From positions 1,910,001 to 1,974,000 of the forward strand of contig CP099427.1 in the NCBI GenBank assembly GCA_024114885.1: a stretch of 64,000 bases of DNA, written 5' to 3'. This DNA comes from Septoria linicola. Its lineage: Eukaryota > Ascomycota > Dothideomycetes > Mycosphaerellales > Mycosphaerellaceae. A program made the translations under genes and the position numbers. Of this stretch, positions 22,318 to 34,415 are shown one piece after another. Every line of letters starts with the position of its first letter. The first letter of the stretch is position 1. Below the pieces are notes generated by a model, which saw only the letters and a program-made list of their open reading frames with translations, searched no databases and was not told the origin of the DNA.

Positions 22318-24471
22318 ATCCTCGTGCTCGCAGCCTCTCTCGCAAATCCGAGCCTGTCGCCATTGTGCCTAGCTGGCTGTCGATCCTGTTCACGGCCTAC
22401 ACCATCCGTGATCCGTTGAAGCAGGAGAACACTGTGCACTCACCTCGATGCAATGCGAGTCAGAACTCTGTGAGGAGCATCTGAGGGCAGCACTTCTTGG
22501 GAGCAGACCCGGTCTGTGCCATTGATTGACATGCCACGGCAGTGGTCGTGCCGCGCGCACCGAATGCTTGGACGACGCCACGAGCCGCAAAGCAAGAACC
22601 CATTGGGGCGATGTGGAGCAACGAAAACATATTTTGCGGACAGTAAATGGTATAGTAGCTACTTTGGGTTGAGATCAGCCCTGAGCTTCACCAAGAGACT
22701 TGTCGCTGTGGGTCCCGGATAGCCAAAGCCGCATGCCGATAGTCCATTTTTGGCCTCTTGGCCATCCTCTTGCTGCGCTCGCGGCTAGAAGATCTTACTA
22801 CAGATCAGCTACCATCCAGGCTGCTACTTGTCACAGACCCAGCCTTGCACATTGCCTTTCATCTCGGATGCGTGACAGCATTCCACGCTAGTCTGCTCCA
22901 GAAGGCGAGGACTGCAGTCTTTGCCATGAGCCAAACCCAGGTACTCGAGCACTTGATAGATGAAGGTTGTGAGAAACACCAGTTCTCTGTATGCTCAGCA
23001 CAGTGCATAGCACCGAAAGCAAGATACGTGGGAGCACTTCGTGTTACTGATCCTTGGGCACGGATCATCATCTGAGGCATTCTACTTCGTCACTCGTGCC
23101 TAGATCACACGTCCTCGCTTCGGCAGAATGGTGCCCGAAACCGCGTCTGATTGTGCTTGCTGGTCATTTGACTCGTGTCCAGAGCCACGCGGCCTTCATG
23201 AACGAGCTCGTATGTGATGTGAATGCGAAGCTGTCTGGCCAAGCCGCCTCAAGGAATCGACTCACAGACTATTCTCGCAATCTCCAACACATAACTGTAG
23301 CGCACCTCTCGAGAACGTAGAGCTGAGCTTGGTACAGGCGACTTTGGTCGAAGAATGCCGTCAGCCCTCCGCCGGCTGGCATTTGTTTGGTTGGAAAAGG
23401 AACTCTGCCGGGTTTCGGAAACGTGAAGCTCTTTATGGTAGCGGACGGCGTGGCACATCGTAGACTCATGGTCAGCACGCTGCATCGTGCCTTGGTTCAC
23501 AGCTGTGCAGGAGAAGGAGAAAGGCACGAGAGGAGCGAGGTCGTAAACACTAGCGGGAGGGGCCGTGGTGGTTTCCGGATGTCCGATTCCGAGCAGCCGT
23601 TGGATGAAGATCATCGACTCCTGCTCTCCTTTCCTTTCTCCTTCGTATCATCGCGTCAGGGACACTTCGACATCAGCTTCGTTCTGCCATCACGCCTCCA
23701 CCAACCTCATCAACATGTGATCTGAAGTACTTCATTGTTTCTTTCTTGGACCTTGACACCCAGCACATCGCTCACGATGAGCTTGCCATTTCACGCGTCC
23801 GGTATTTAGGCTCTTCCATCTGGTCGTGGACACAATTCTGCCTGAACATTTGTCTCGAGGACACCGCCGACCAGTTGCTATACAGCACTACCTCCGTCTC
23901 GCCGCAGCACAAACGTTGAGTATCGAGCATCATGCAAATTGCTTTCCAAAATCGGAATCATAAGGCGATCTGGAGGTGGCTCAAAGCTTCGCGTTGCTGT
24001 ACTATTTTAGCAATCATGCTCGTCGATACTTCTTGCAAGACTTGCCATTCTTGTAAGCATTGTATCTCGGCGGCGTCCGAGACCAAGTGGCAGTGACGGT
24101 CATGTCTTGGATCTGGAGTCGAAGTGGAATGTATGTTTCACAGAGAAGTTTCCAGATCAGAATACAGGCCACTCTCTTGAGATGCAAGTTCTCGACCACT
24201 GGAGAGCAATTCGACATCCTTCGGTACCAAGGCTGCCACGAGTTTGACGGCCAGTACATGCCAATGGTGAAGGAGAGCGTGTATCTCCAACAGGCTTTCC
24301 TGGACTCCTGCTTCACCATACAGATGAGCCCAGGCCATCTTTAAGGCTCGGATCTGCGTCTTCTAGCACTTCGGCACGAATAGAGAGGTGTAAACATGAT
24401 CATGCCACAAAAGTGCATTTTTGTATTTGTTCTAGTGACCAAGGTGGTCTAGCTGACTGCTCAAACTAGTC
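22318..24471. other. Intergenic, no supported gene
   Basis: Open frames at 22758-23075, 23249-23614 and 24014-24319 lack conserved motifs and plausible splice partners. The left end is upstream sequence of the hydrophobin gene. Confidence 0.4.
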
Positions 24472-25879
24472 TCACGGGGCACTTCTTGAGCTGAGGCGCG
24501 AGCTCGACCAGTCCATACTTTGTATGAGCTCGAACCCAGTCGTCCTAGCTCTTGGCCTGATTCCTGCTGCACTTGGAGATCTTCCACTGAACCTGCTGCG
24601 ACTCCTGCTCCTGCTCCTTGATCTTTCCTGGGTAGAATTGATGCTTCTGAGATCGCGGCCACCCCAGTGGCAGTTCCAGAAAGTCAAGAGAGCGTACAGC
24701 TTGATCAACGAGTGGTAGTAAGCGAAAATGAAATAGCCTGGAAGCATTCTCAAGTCTTCTGGGTGACGCAAGAAATACGGAGTCAACTTCACCATCTTGG
24801 TAGTGAAGATCCAAGCGCCCAACCACGCAATGTTCTGCTGAGAGCCATAAGGAGATTTGTAGAATAGGTAGGCGAGGCCGAAGTCGTTGAAGAGCGCGAA
24901 ATTGAAGAAGGATGTGATGTACACTGCGTACACGCACCTGCTGATGTCAGCTGGAGGTCATCGACGTTAGAAGAGACATCCTACCAAGGCTGACGAAACC
25001 ACACAGTTCGGTCAGTGAATAAAGAGCAACTGTTTGATCGCCATGTCGTGCGCACCCAACGAAGACATTGTGACAAGAACTTGGGATACGTGCCAAGGGT
25101 AGTTTCGATCACGGCATCGGGACCATACTGGATCTTGATCTTCCAGCCTTTGAGGACTTCGAAACGAGTGATCTTGTTGTCATCGTCTGGGTTCAGAGGT
25201 CCGAATAGCCCAAAGAAGAATCTCTCATCTGTGAACCCATCAAGGAACTCTGGATCCTGGAGAATCACAGTACGATGGAGAGATGTGCGGCCGGAATTGA
25301 CAAAGACTCCTCCGTCAATGGCATTAGTAGCTCTGATCTCGAAGTTGTGGCGCGCGAGGTAGATGGCACCTATCATGTTCCAGAAGGACCTTATGTTGAA
25401 GCCTCGATCGGTGCGGCGTACACGTTTGTTCATGCCCACTGCACCCACGCCTGGATCCTCGAACGGTGCCAGGACAGTGGGCAAGAAGCGCGGCGAAGGC
25501 CAGAACACATGGTCGTCCAGGAGCAGAGTGATCTCAGTCGTGACATAGGGAATCGCTACAGATATTTGATGTCGCTTATTAGCAATCTTTGCACGAATGA
25601 CTCGAAATTTGGTGCCATGCGTGGCATATTGCGAGACGACGTCTTCACACAGCTGCTGCTTGTCTCGGCCCACAATCACGATCAGAATCTCGTATGGTCT
25701 GTTCTCAAAGCAGGACTTGATACATTCTTTGAAGTCCTGGTTCTCGGGGTCGACGGTTGGAAGAATGACTGTCACATCTCGGGGTGTGACTGTTGGGTGA
25801 GCAGGAATCGGCGCTGGGCGGTACAGCCAGAAGGATATAATGTGGACGACGAGTCGCAGATATCGGAACACGAAGAGAG
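24472..25879 (-). CDS. Fungal GT2 glycosyltransferase (hyaluronan-synthase-like), 5' exon unresolved
   Basis: Exons 25879-24985 and 24937-24472, joined by a 47-nt intron (GTAGGA donor, CTGAC branch). An N-terminal membrane helix (YLRLVVHIISFWLY) precedes the catalytic domain: DVTVILPTVDP, LLLDDHVFW (DxD-like), DGGVFVNSGRTS, NPDDDNKITR and the QxxRW motif QCLRWVRTTW. Further membrane helices follow (FFNFALFNDFGLAYLFY and FIFAYYHSLIKLYALLTFW). The tail has an unusual (SR)n run. Processive GT2 enzymes make surface polysaccharide at the plasma membrane; close fungal relatives are known to be needed for hyphal growth on solid surfaces. The first codons lie in an upstream exon: a CAG acceptor is at 25880 and a GTAAGT donor near 25970, but the start ATG could not be placed. 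Confidence 0.85.
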
Positions 25880-27046
25880 CTGCGAATCAGAACGGTGGAT
25901 GCTTGTATGCAGCAGCTCCCAGCTTCAACAAGGTTGGCGGCAGTATCGACGGCATGATCGGTGGTGAGCAGACTTACGTTCCACAGCCAGCGTCCTACTT
26001 CATTCTGAGTGTCCTACAAAGATCTCGCCGGATTTGGGCATGGCTGTAGCCGTTGCAGCTTGTACCAAGGCCGACAATGCGATCGTTGGCCATGAGAGAT
26101 GAGCTCGAGCACGCTGAACGTAACAAAGAGACTTGGGCCAGAAGGTCCAAACGACCGGACAAAGAGTGTTCGCACGGATGCTGCTGTCAGCACTTCATCG
26201 CAGAGCAGCAGCCCGTCCTTGACCTGGTGCATACTCTGCTCTTCTGCCACTGTTCTACACCGAAAAAGCAAAATGTACAGTCTCGAAATCCATCATGATC
26301 AAAATTTGGCACACAGCGTACCTTTGCTGTACATACTCGAGGGCTGAAGCAATCGACGTCACCTTGTGCAATGCACTGTAACGTCTCCTCCTAAAGGAGG
26401 CCTTTGGCTCGACTTCGTGCATGCAATGTCTCCAGTGGGCTTCAGCTGAAAAGCTGAATGCCTCTTTTCGGAGGTTTCGTCTGACCAGACTTGAGCAGAA
26501 GTGAAACGCAGCATCCAGTTCTGTGAGCCCCATCTAGGCGATAACATCACTTGTCGCACATTAGTCGCAATTCTGGGCAGAGACTAGATAGCGCGTATCT
26601 CTGCGCCAAGGACAAGTCTGTCTTCACTGAGCTCGACCGAAACGATGATAGGATCGATGAGACCTCTGATCCCAACAGATGCATTCAAGCTGGCAAGCCG
26701 TGAGCTTACGGACTAGTCATATCAGTCATCAATGTGGATTGTGGGTGCTAGATTCAGCCACTATGTCAGCCCGTCACTGAACTCTGCATCGGACAATCAG
26801 ACAGCACGCGCTCAACCATCATACGATTGTGTTCAGCCATCTGCATGGATATTGGTATCCCCTTCAAGTTGTACAAACGAGGAAATGCAGGTTGGCGTCT
26901 TCGCATATTGCATACGACGGCGCGTGTCTGACATTTGTTCCTCGTCGGACTCTGAGGCAGGCTGCAGCACAAATACTAGCGCTCCAGTTGTAGTTATGTT
27001 TACGCTCCTCCAATTCGCTTCCACTGTTCACGAATCGTCACTCACA
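25880..27046. other. 5' exon(s) and promoter of GT2; otherwise no gene
   Basis: A GTAAGT donor on the minus strand near 25970 and a frame reading SRTLAVE before it suggest the preceding GT2 exon. Two small inverted repeats lie at 26387-26400 (CTCCTAAAGGAG) and 26440-26460 (TTCAGCTGAAAAGCTGAA). Nothing else supported. Confidence 0.4.
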
Positions 27047-27643
27047 ATGCCTCGTAAAGCAGACGACACCTATCCGCATCTGGACAGCTGCCAAGCTGCG
27101 CTACAGAAAATGTCTCAAGAACAACCTCTGACGAAGGATCTCTACGAACGTCTCCAGTTGACCCACGACGACAGATGGGCGATGCGGTGCATGGGCGAGA
27201 AGAATAACGGCCGGGGCCGATGCGAAGGGAGGGAAGACCGCAGACAGCAATGCAGCGCACTGTATGCCATACATGTTCTGGCCTTGAATCTGACTGTAGG
27301 CCGTGACGCAGTAGCCCATCGCCTACATGACTTTACCGACATATTTCTGTGCAGGACTCATGCTGTCGACTCTGTTCGCCATCTCATGACTGAGACATGG
27401 TCGAACGAACTCATGCAGTGGCGCAGCAAGTACAATCAAGTGATCCACAACCAGCAAGCATTGAAGATCGCCAATCAACAACAAGAGCTGCAGCACCTGC
27501 GAACTGAGATTCAGAATATGCAGGCGATGATGAGTGCCGCTATTGACCAGTATCAGGACCTGCAGGTCAGGGCCGCCACAGCAGAGTCACAACTTTTGTC
27601 GAACACACATTCTCAACACTTACCAGTCATGATGGAGATATGA
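27047..27643 (+). CDS. Hypothetical protein with C-terminal coiled coil (198 aa)
   Basis: I chose the ATG at 27047 because its context (CACAATGCC) fits fungal starts and everything upstream in the same frame is low-quality. The protein has a Lys/Asp-rich N-terminus and a central globular part (YAIHVLALNLTVGRDAVAHRLHDF shortened here to key residues YAIHVLALNL and DFTDIF). A coiled coil follows (HNQQALKIANQQQELQHL, then IQNMQAMMSAA). No family recognised. Confidence 0.45.
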   Translation: MPRKADDTYPHLDSCQAALQKMSQEQPLTKDLYERLQLTHDDRWAMRCMGEKNNGRGRCEGREDRRQQCSALYAIHVLALNLTVGRDAVAHRLHDFTDIFLCRTHAVDSVRHLMTETWSNELMQWRSKYNQVIHNQQALKIANQQQELQHLRTEIQNMQAMMSAAIDQYQDLQVRAATAESQLLSNTHSQHLPVMMEI

Positions 27644-28280
27644 ATGCTCGGTTGTGTTGAAATCATGGGCGGATTCAGTGCCGGTTTGCTGAATTGTATG
27701 GCAACTCTATCAACAAAATCTGCTTCCTACACAGTCGCTACTTGAGCTCGACTGCACAGAACAACAGACCATTTCAACAGTAGGGGCTGCGTTGTAGCCT
27801 ATACCTGAGCTCTCTGGAAACGGATCGCAGCATCGGCATGTGTAATGAGGTACTGTCAGATGGACGACCGATCATTCTGTAGTCGACAGCAATCTGTCAC
27901 CTGCGATGAAGAAGCAACTGGCAGAATCGGATGAACAGGAATACAACCGAAAGAAAGGAAATTGGCGAGGTAATATAATTAGCAGTACTAGACAGTTTCA
28001 CCACGTTGTGAGGCGCGGTCCGACAATGTTCCTCCCCTGCATCATGCCTGCTGGTTCGGCGAATTCGCAGGATAGACCATTCTAGAGCCTCACTCATTCG
28101 TTCCATCAATATGCTTGGCGTAGATCGTCTTACTGGTCTTCAAGCTATCGTGAACATGAGATGAGCAGCGCTTCCAATGCCTGAGGAGAAACGGTACACA
28201 TATATCCGTACCTCCCATCCATACCAAACTCAAAGCTTACTCTGGACCTCACCACAGTAGCCCAATCTCATCACGCCAAG
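27644..28280. other. Intergenic, promoter of the repeat protein gene
   Basis: No gene. An ATATAT sequence near 28198 lies ~80 bp upstream of the ATG at 28281 and may be its TATA element. Confidence 0.45.
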
Positions 28281-29333
28281 ATGCGCGTCACTTCATCTTC
28301 CCTCTTAGCGATTTGCGTGGCCACCAGCAATGCCTTGCCAGCCTTGAGCCCTGAGGTATGTCTGTGCATCCACAGATAAGTTCAACACAACTCACACATC
28401 GCCCAGCGCCGCTCCTTGGGAGTTGATGCCCCACGCAAGCTCCCAGAAATCGACCCCAGTATTCCCGGCTGCGCCAATACAGCCTTTATCGACATTTGGC
28501 CACCGTCCAAGGCCGAGTTGCGCTGCAGAGGGTTCAAGTTCGACGAGAACAACAAGATCAAACCACATGTTGCCACAGAGAAAAGGCAGCCTTTTCTCGT
28601 TGGAGACCGCCTCCCACCTATCGACGAATCGATTCCAGGATGCAAAGACACAGCATTCATCGACATCTACCCACCAAGTAAGGCGGAGATGAGATGCAGA
28701 GGCGTCTCTATCGGCGACGACAAGAAGACTCCTCCAGTCCAGGACAAGAGGGATCCGTCCATTAAGGACAAGAGGAAGCAACCCTGGCAAGTCGGAGACC
28801 AACTCCCACCCGTGGACGAGACAATTCCAGGCTGCAAAGACGTAGCATTCATCGACATCTACCCACCAAGCGAGGCTGAACTTCGCTGCAGAGGCATCAG
28901 CGTCAACGGCGAGCAACAAAAGTCGGAGAAGGAGACGGAGAAGGAAGACCCAAAGAAGATCACCTCACGAGAAGCCTCTCGTGGTGGCCTGAGCATCTAA
29001 GACCGCTTCTACGGCCGCTTCGACGAATCCATCCCAGGCTGCAAAGGCGTTTCCTTCCCGGCAGTTTTCCCTCCAAGTCAAGCAGAACTCCGATGCAGAG
29101 GCCGCAAGAACGACGAGGGAGTGAAACTCCACGATGCTGGTGAGAAGCGAGAATCGAGAGGCCTGTCACGTGGTGGTCTGAGCATCAAAGATCGCTACTG
29201 GGGAAAGTTCGATGAGTCGATCCCAAGGTGCAAGGGCAAGTCGTTTCTTGCGGTGATCCCGCCGAGTCAAGCGGAGTTGAGATGCAGACGTAAGGGGCAG
29301 CTTAAGGATGATTTGATTTTGCCAAAGGCGTAG
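28281..29333 (+). CDS. Secreted tandem-repeat protein with Kex2-type sites; internal stop codon
   Basis: Exon 1 28281-28355 encodes a signal peptide (MRVTSSSLLAICVATSNALP). After a 51-nt intron, exon 2 starts at 28407. Five repeats each carry the core [F/P].[D/E][E/P][S/T]IPGC ... PPS.AE[LM]RCRG, with two cysteines per repeat. Dibasic KR sites lie between repeats (TEKR, QDKR, KDKR, GEKR), as in precursors cut by kexin. The frame is stopped by TAA at 28998-29000, at the junction RGGLSI/DRFYGRF. In the homologous junction of the next repeat the codon is AAA (RGGLSIKDRYWGKF), so one A-to-T change explains the stop. Repeats 4 and 5 continue in frame to the TAG at 29331. As it stands the product is 222 aa. 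Known: fungal kexin-processed repeat proteins give rise to secreted peptides, some made into cyclic RiPPs. Whether these repeats are matured is inference. Confidence 0.75.
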
Positions 29334-29500
29334 ACCATTGAGAGGAAGATAAGCTGGAAGTGGAGGTATTCTTGTTGTGTCTTTTGTATTAGTTGACTTG
29401 TGCATTAGCTTGTTGTACTCTATGTCTATTTTATAGGCCGTTTTCTACACATTGATTACTACACCTCACACTCTTGATCTCTAGCTTTCAGTCAGATCGC

Positions 29501-30771
29501 TCACATGATGTAGGAATTGACAAAGTCCTGCGCAAAGTGGTATGCCGCCACGGCGGAATAGTGCAGATTCACACCGTGTCCAGCATCGCGAGCTAGGTAA
29601 GCGCCAGTCTTGTTCGTCATCGGATAAAGCTTGTTCAAAGCACCCAAAGCGAGGTTTGTTGGGTACGAGCAGTTGCCAAAGCAGAAGGGCAAGTCATTTG
29701 CTCCGTTCACCACTGCGACGGGACCAGTGTAGTTCATTGCAGGCATGGTTGGTGCACTCTGCGAGAAAAGCTCGCCGAAAGTGACAGTGCCCTTCGTGGC
29801 TTCGGCAAGGTTTGCGATCTCTGGGTCGAATCCCGGTGCCTTGAGAAAGCCGATCTGGTTGGAGATGGCAGTGTCGGAGACGAGGTAGCCCTGAGGAATG
29901 GTGGCAAAGCGGTATGGGGCATTTGGCATTGCAAGAGCGAGGTTCAAGCCAGTGATGAAGACTGGTAAAGCAGAGGAGTTGGCGGAGAAGCCAGTGAGGA
30001 CTGCGGCATCTGCAAGCAAGTCAGTTGAACGCCTGTCGAAAGTAGCATCGATATAATCTTACCAAGATCACTCGGATACTGCGAAGTAATAGCCTGAGTA
30101 ATAATACTGCCAAACGAGTGTCCCACTCCCACAACCTTGGAAAAGTTACCAAACTGGCCTGCTCTCAGCTTACCAATAAGCTGATGCGCAATCTCAACCT
30201 CCAAAGGAGCCTGCACAACATTCAAAGCATCCGCCTTCTCAGACTTGCCCACTCCCAAACGATCATAGAAAAATGTCGCATGGTCATATTGCGCAGCAAC
30301 ATCCACCCAGCTGTATCCCGGCGCAAAGTCCCAGTAATACCGATCGAATCCGATACCGTGAGTCAAGATCTGCACTTGATCAGGCTGAGTGTTGTTTGCA
30401 GGTGTGCAGAGTGTGGCAGCGATCTTGTAAGTGCCGTTGACGCTTTGCATGCCACCCACGAGCTCTTGTGCGAATGACGACCCGCTTGTGATCATCTTGA
30501 GGAAAGTCTCGGTGACCTGCGACTGGTTCGTGGGGAGTTCGAAGTTCAACTTGAGGTTCTTGCTCGTCGTGGCCTGCACATCGACGTAGCCTGATGAGCA
30601 TACTGCGAGGCCGCCGCGTGCAGGTTGGATCGTGGCATTCTGGAAGCCAGATGTGCTTGGTGCTTGGATGCCTGCTGGAATCGCGCCGCCTGGGTTGGAA
30701 GGAAGGAGGTCGGAGGAGTATTGTGCTGATGCACTCGCAGCGAGTGCCAGAGCTGAGGTAGAGTAGCGCAT
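29501..30771 (-). CDS. Secreted alpha/beta hydrolase
   Basis: Exons 30771-30063 and 30009-29501 (405 aa) with a 53-nt intron. The ATG at 30771 gives a clean signal peptide (MRYSTSALALAASASAQ). Motifs: oxyanion-loop region LTHGIGFDRYYWDF, nucleophile elbow GVGHSFGS (Ser about 219), an acid candidate in GANDLPFCFGNC and catalytic His in RDAGHGVNLHYS. Several N-glycosylation sequons are present. The fold is that of secreted esterase/lipase-like hydrolases; the substrate cannot be told. It is convergent with the repeat-protein gene, ~165 bp apart. Confidence 0.88.
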
Positions 30772-31593
30772 GGTTTTCGAAGTTGACGATGTCCTGGTGA
30801 TTGCCAAAGAATAACGAACGAGATACTACCTTTGTTATAGGTGAGGTCGCGACACCTGCCAGTATATTAACCACCTCTGCTGCTTACTAGTTACTACCGT
30901 CAACCTGCACGGCACTACTCCATCCGAAAAACACCTGCGTGCGGATCAGTCTTAAGCCTGAATCGAGCATTCCGTCCAAAAAGCCATACTATTTGGAAGA
31001 AACCTCGCTCGTGCCGGAAGTAATGCTTGAAGTTTGTCATTTTGGAAGAGCTTCGGTGGCAATGCTTGACGTCAGAGAGATCGACAATCGACATTTTGCG
31101 ACGAGCGCTCATTCGCTGGACACCAAGAGTCAGATTGCTGAAAGTGGTGTGGTCGAGGTGATTTGTGAACGCGAAAGGGCTCGGTTACGCGGATAGAGGC
31201 TGAAGAACGATACCTTGTCACTGCCGAGCGCTGCCGGATCATCCTAGTTAGCTGGCTTTCGACTTCAGTGAGATCCATTTCGATACCATGAATGGAGGTG
31301 AGCCTGATGTGGTGTGCCAGCGAGAGGTAGTGATGTCAGGTCGTCCTTTTCCACGGACTGAAAGGTCTACGTTGGGCAGCATTGGCGTGGTAGTGACAAT
31401 GTTCACATCAGAGTGTCAAGTCTTCTCCGCGGTCACACAAATCTGACGAATGCTGAGTGAGCAGAAGTGACAATTCGAGATGGCGGCCTTCATTTTTCAT
31501 GAGTTATTCAATTGGACGCATAACCTTCTCAAATTCAATCGCTAATCAAGCTCTCACGCAGCAATAGGAACATACCATACTCGCTCCACCAAC
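30772..31593. other. Intergenic, promoter of the hydrolase
   Basis: No gene supported. An AT-rich TATATTAA-like stretch near 30860 lies ~90 bp upstream of the hydrolase ATG. Confidence 0.4.
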
Positions 31594-33231
31594 TCAAGGC
31601 CTCCATCTGAACGCAGGATGCTTATAATCCAAATCCTCAATGTCCTTCTGACTCAGTCCCTGGACTTCTGCATCGACGTTCCTATTCGCGCGCTTCTTAT
31701 TATCCCATGGCATCCACAGCCACAGCAAGATTGACAAGATAAGGATAGTGCTGCTAGTGGCCAAGTTGAGGCCGTTGCCAATCGGGAAGTTGGGTCCATC
31801 GAATGGCAAGAAAGCCCACGTGGAGATGAGACCGCCGATGTTGCCCAACATGACGTTTGTGCCAATGGCGGCTGAACGAGCGGTGTCAGAGACGACGTTA
31901 GCGGAGACTTGTGCATTGCAGAGGGCGCCGAAGGAGAAGGCACCGATTGCGATGATGAAGATTGCTCCGTAGCGAGTTTGTGCGTCGGTGGTTGCCAGGA
32001 ACATGATGTAGCCGATCATCATCAGTGGTGCTGAGACGATGAAGTAGATGGTTCGCTTGTCGGTCCTGGTCGAGACAAAGGGAATGAGGAGCGTAGCCAC
32101 GGCACCAACGATGTATGGAGGGACGGTCCGCAACTGCTGCTGTACCACAGGCTGAGTTGGGTAGATGGTTCGCACGATCGTAGGAGCGAAGAACGCAAGT
32201 CCCTGTACAGTGATGTTGTCGAGGAGGAAAATGAATGAGGTGGCTAGCACGACAGGGTTGAAAATACCGCGGAAGATCTTCTTGTTGTCAATCTTATCCA
32301 GGACTTCGGTAGCACCGACACGCTCGGACTTGACACGTGCGATAGCCAGGATCTTCTCCTCTGGGCTCAACCACCGAGCGGTCTCAGGACGATCGGTGAG
32401 GGTGATGTAGGCGATAAGCGAGATGCCAATGGTGATGATGCCCTCGATGGCGAAGATCATCCTCCAGCTGTGCACACTGCCAAAGCCGTCCAAAGTGAGA
32501 ATGCCCGAAGCGAGCAGGCCACCGAAAGCACCAGCGAGAGGCGCCATGACAATGTACATGGCCAGACGGAAAGCCAACTCCTTGCGTCTGTACCATCTGC
32601 TCATGTAGTAGGCGATGCCCGGAAGCATACCAGCCTCAAACAGACCAAGAACGAATCGCACACCACAGATCTGAGCCTTGGTGTGAACAAACGCGCACGC
32701 CACCGAGGCGAGGCCGAAGCCCAAAGAGATGCTTGGGATGAACCATCCTGGACCAAAGTACTTGCAAGCCAGATTCGAAGGGATCTCGAAGACGATGTAG
32801 CTGATGTAGAAGACGGACAGCACGAGGTTGTAGTCGTAGCCCATCAAGCCGAGATCCTTCTCCAGACCTGCCAGACGTGCGTTTCCTGGGCCATCCATTA
32901 GCTGGGTGACGCGCTCGATATCCTCAGCGCAGCATACCTATATTGGCACGGTCGATGAAGCAGAACAAGTACAGGAGAGCCACTGTAGGCACAATGTACA
33001 GGTCGATCTTGCGCCTCAGCTTAGCCTCCACCTTAGGGTCAAAGTCGACCAGGGCATTGCCATATCTGGGAAACATCGTCAGTACAGGAAACTTTCTACC
33101 TGCTGGGACAGGGCTTACTGGTCTGTCGCGAGATGACCATGGGCAGCGACTTCCGCATCTAGGACATGATGTGCGACATGCCCGGTCTTCTCATTCTGCG
33201 TCGAGTCGTGGTCGGACGACGAGTTGACCAT
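31594..33231 (-). CDS. MFS transporter, anion:cation symporter (Dal5/Tna1-like) family
   Basis: Exons 33231-33119, 33065-32938 and 32885-31594 (510 aa), with introns of 53 and 52 nt. Family signatures: KIDLYIVPTVALLYLFCFIDRANIGNARLAGLEKDL at the first helix (read as DRANIGNARL and LEKDL across intron 2), YFGPGWFIPSISLGFG, RFVLGLFEAGMLPG, YYMSRWYRRKELAFR and SWRMIFAIEG. Twelve helices can be counted. The N-terminus is a ~45-aa cytoplasmic tail rich in His/Asp. Members import carboxylates, vitamins such as nicotinate, or allantoate at the plasma membrane; the substrate here is not determined. Confidence 0.9.
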
Positions 33232-34415
33232 CGTCGCGTCTCGCGCTTCTGAGGCGACCGACGATGCAGTGCGATGAAGGTGCTGACAAGCAGTGCAACC
33301 AGGTGGACGGGACGTGGCGGCAACCAGAGACAAACGCCTGGGGGTAAGATTATAATTTTGCGGAGAGGAATGGGGGAGAAATCTGGGGTTGATTTCAGAC
33401 CATGGGGATCCAGGTCGTGAGAGATGGATGATATGTATATGGCGAAACGAGTTGCCGTCGTTGATGCTGACCTGACAACTCTCACAGAGAAGGCGCGTCT
33501 CCTACTTAATCCCGAAAATGTCTTCCGCGCTCGGATCGCGTCGCTGAAGCCCGCGAAGGGGTCAAGCGCGGCGGGGTTGAGTCTTGATATGCAGCTGTAT
33601 TTCCCTTGGCACGCATCCTCTCCCTCTAATCTCTGTCTTGTGATTCGCCTCGCTACAATACAGACCCGAATGGCAGAAAGCTTGTCGCCGCATCGACTGT
33701 GATGGCACTCGTGGCAGCTGCATGGCACGTCGGATCGGCAATCTATTCGCAGCCAGCAGAATAGTCTAGCCTGGGTGACACTGCAGGTGCTGCTGCCGAA
33801 ATGCGATCCGTGATGTCGCACGAGACGTCGGAAGAGGATGCATTCTGTGCGCGTGGTGTGGTAGCGAGATTCTAATACAAGTATACACGAAGCAAGGACT
33901 TTCTCCCTTTTCTCCCACCGCCTCCTCTTTTGGTCACTCACGTGCTCGAAGTGGGAAGCAGATAGATTGATGCATCGCTCTTTATCTCGCCAAGCGGTTG
34001 AGCGAGCACGACGAGCATGAGCAGATCCACTTCATGTGCTGAAGTGGGTGACTGAACAGGCATGCAGGCGACTATTTTCGCACTTCGTCTCTCTGATTTG
34101 CGAGGCTGTACGATGCTTATCTCTGGACGTCCAGCTTGATAAAAGTAAGATGTCTGAAAGAGGCGGGCAACGACAATCGGTCCATGATGGTGTGCTGTAG
34201 GAAGAGTCAGCACTCTCGTGCAAGGAAGTGCATCACCAACATTTAAAACAGCAAGGAGCACGAGCCATGTTCAGGTAAGTCTGTGGTTTCACGGTAATTG
34301 AATACCATTTGTGCATAGTAAAAAGTCGTATCGCATGGTATCTTGATGTGCAGGACCGAATCAGTCTCTCAGCACCACTTTCCTCCCTTCGCTAATCGCT
34401 GCATCTTGATATCGC
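33232..34415. other. Intergenic, no supported gene
   Basis: Upstream region of the MFS gene and downstream region of catalase-peroxidase. Long frames on both strands (33159-33941 minus; 33424-33702 plus) have no recognisable content. Confidence 0.45.

Noticed and set aside
25275..25967. 230-codon plus-strand frame
   Set aside because: Antisense of the GT2 catalytic domain.
28392..28919. 175-codon minus-strand frame
   Set aside because: Antisense of the repeat protein; its own repeats mirror those of the real gene.
33159..33941. 260-codon minus-strand frame over the MFS 5' end
   Set aside because: Arg/Ser-rich, no motif, and overlaps exon 1 of the well-supported transporter in another frame.
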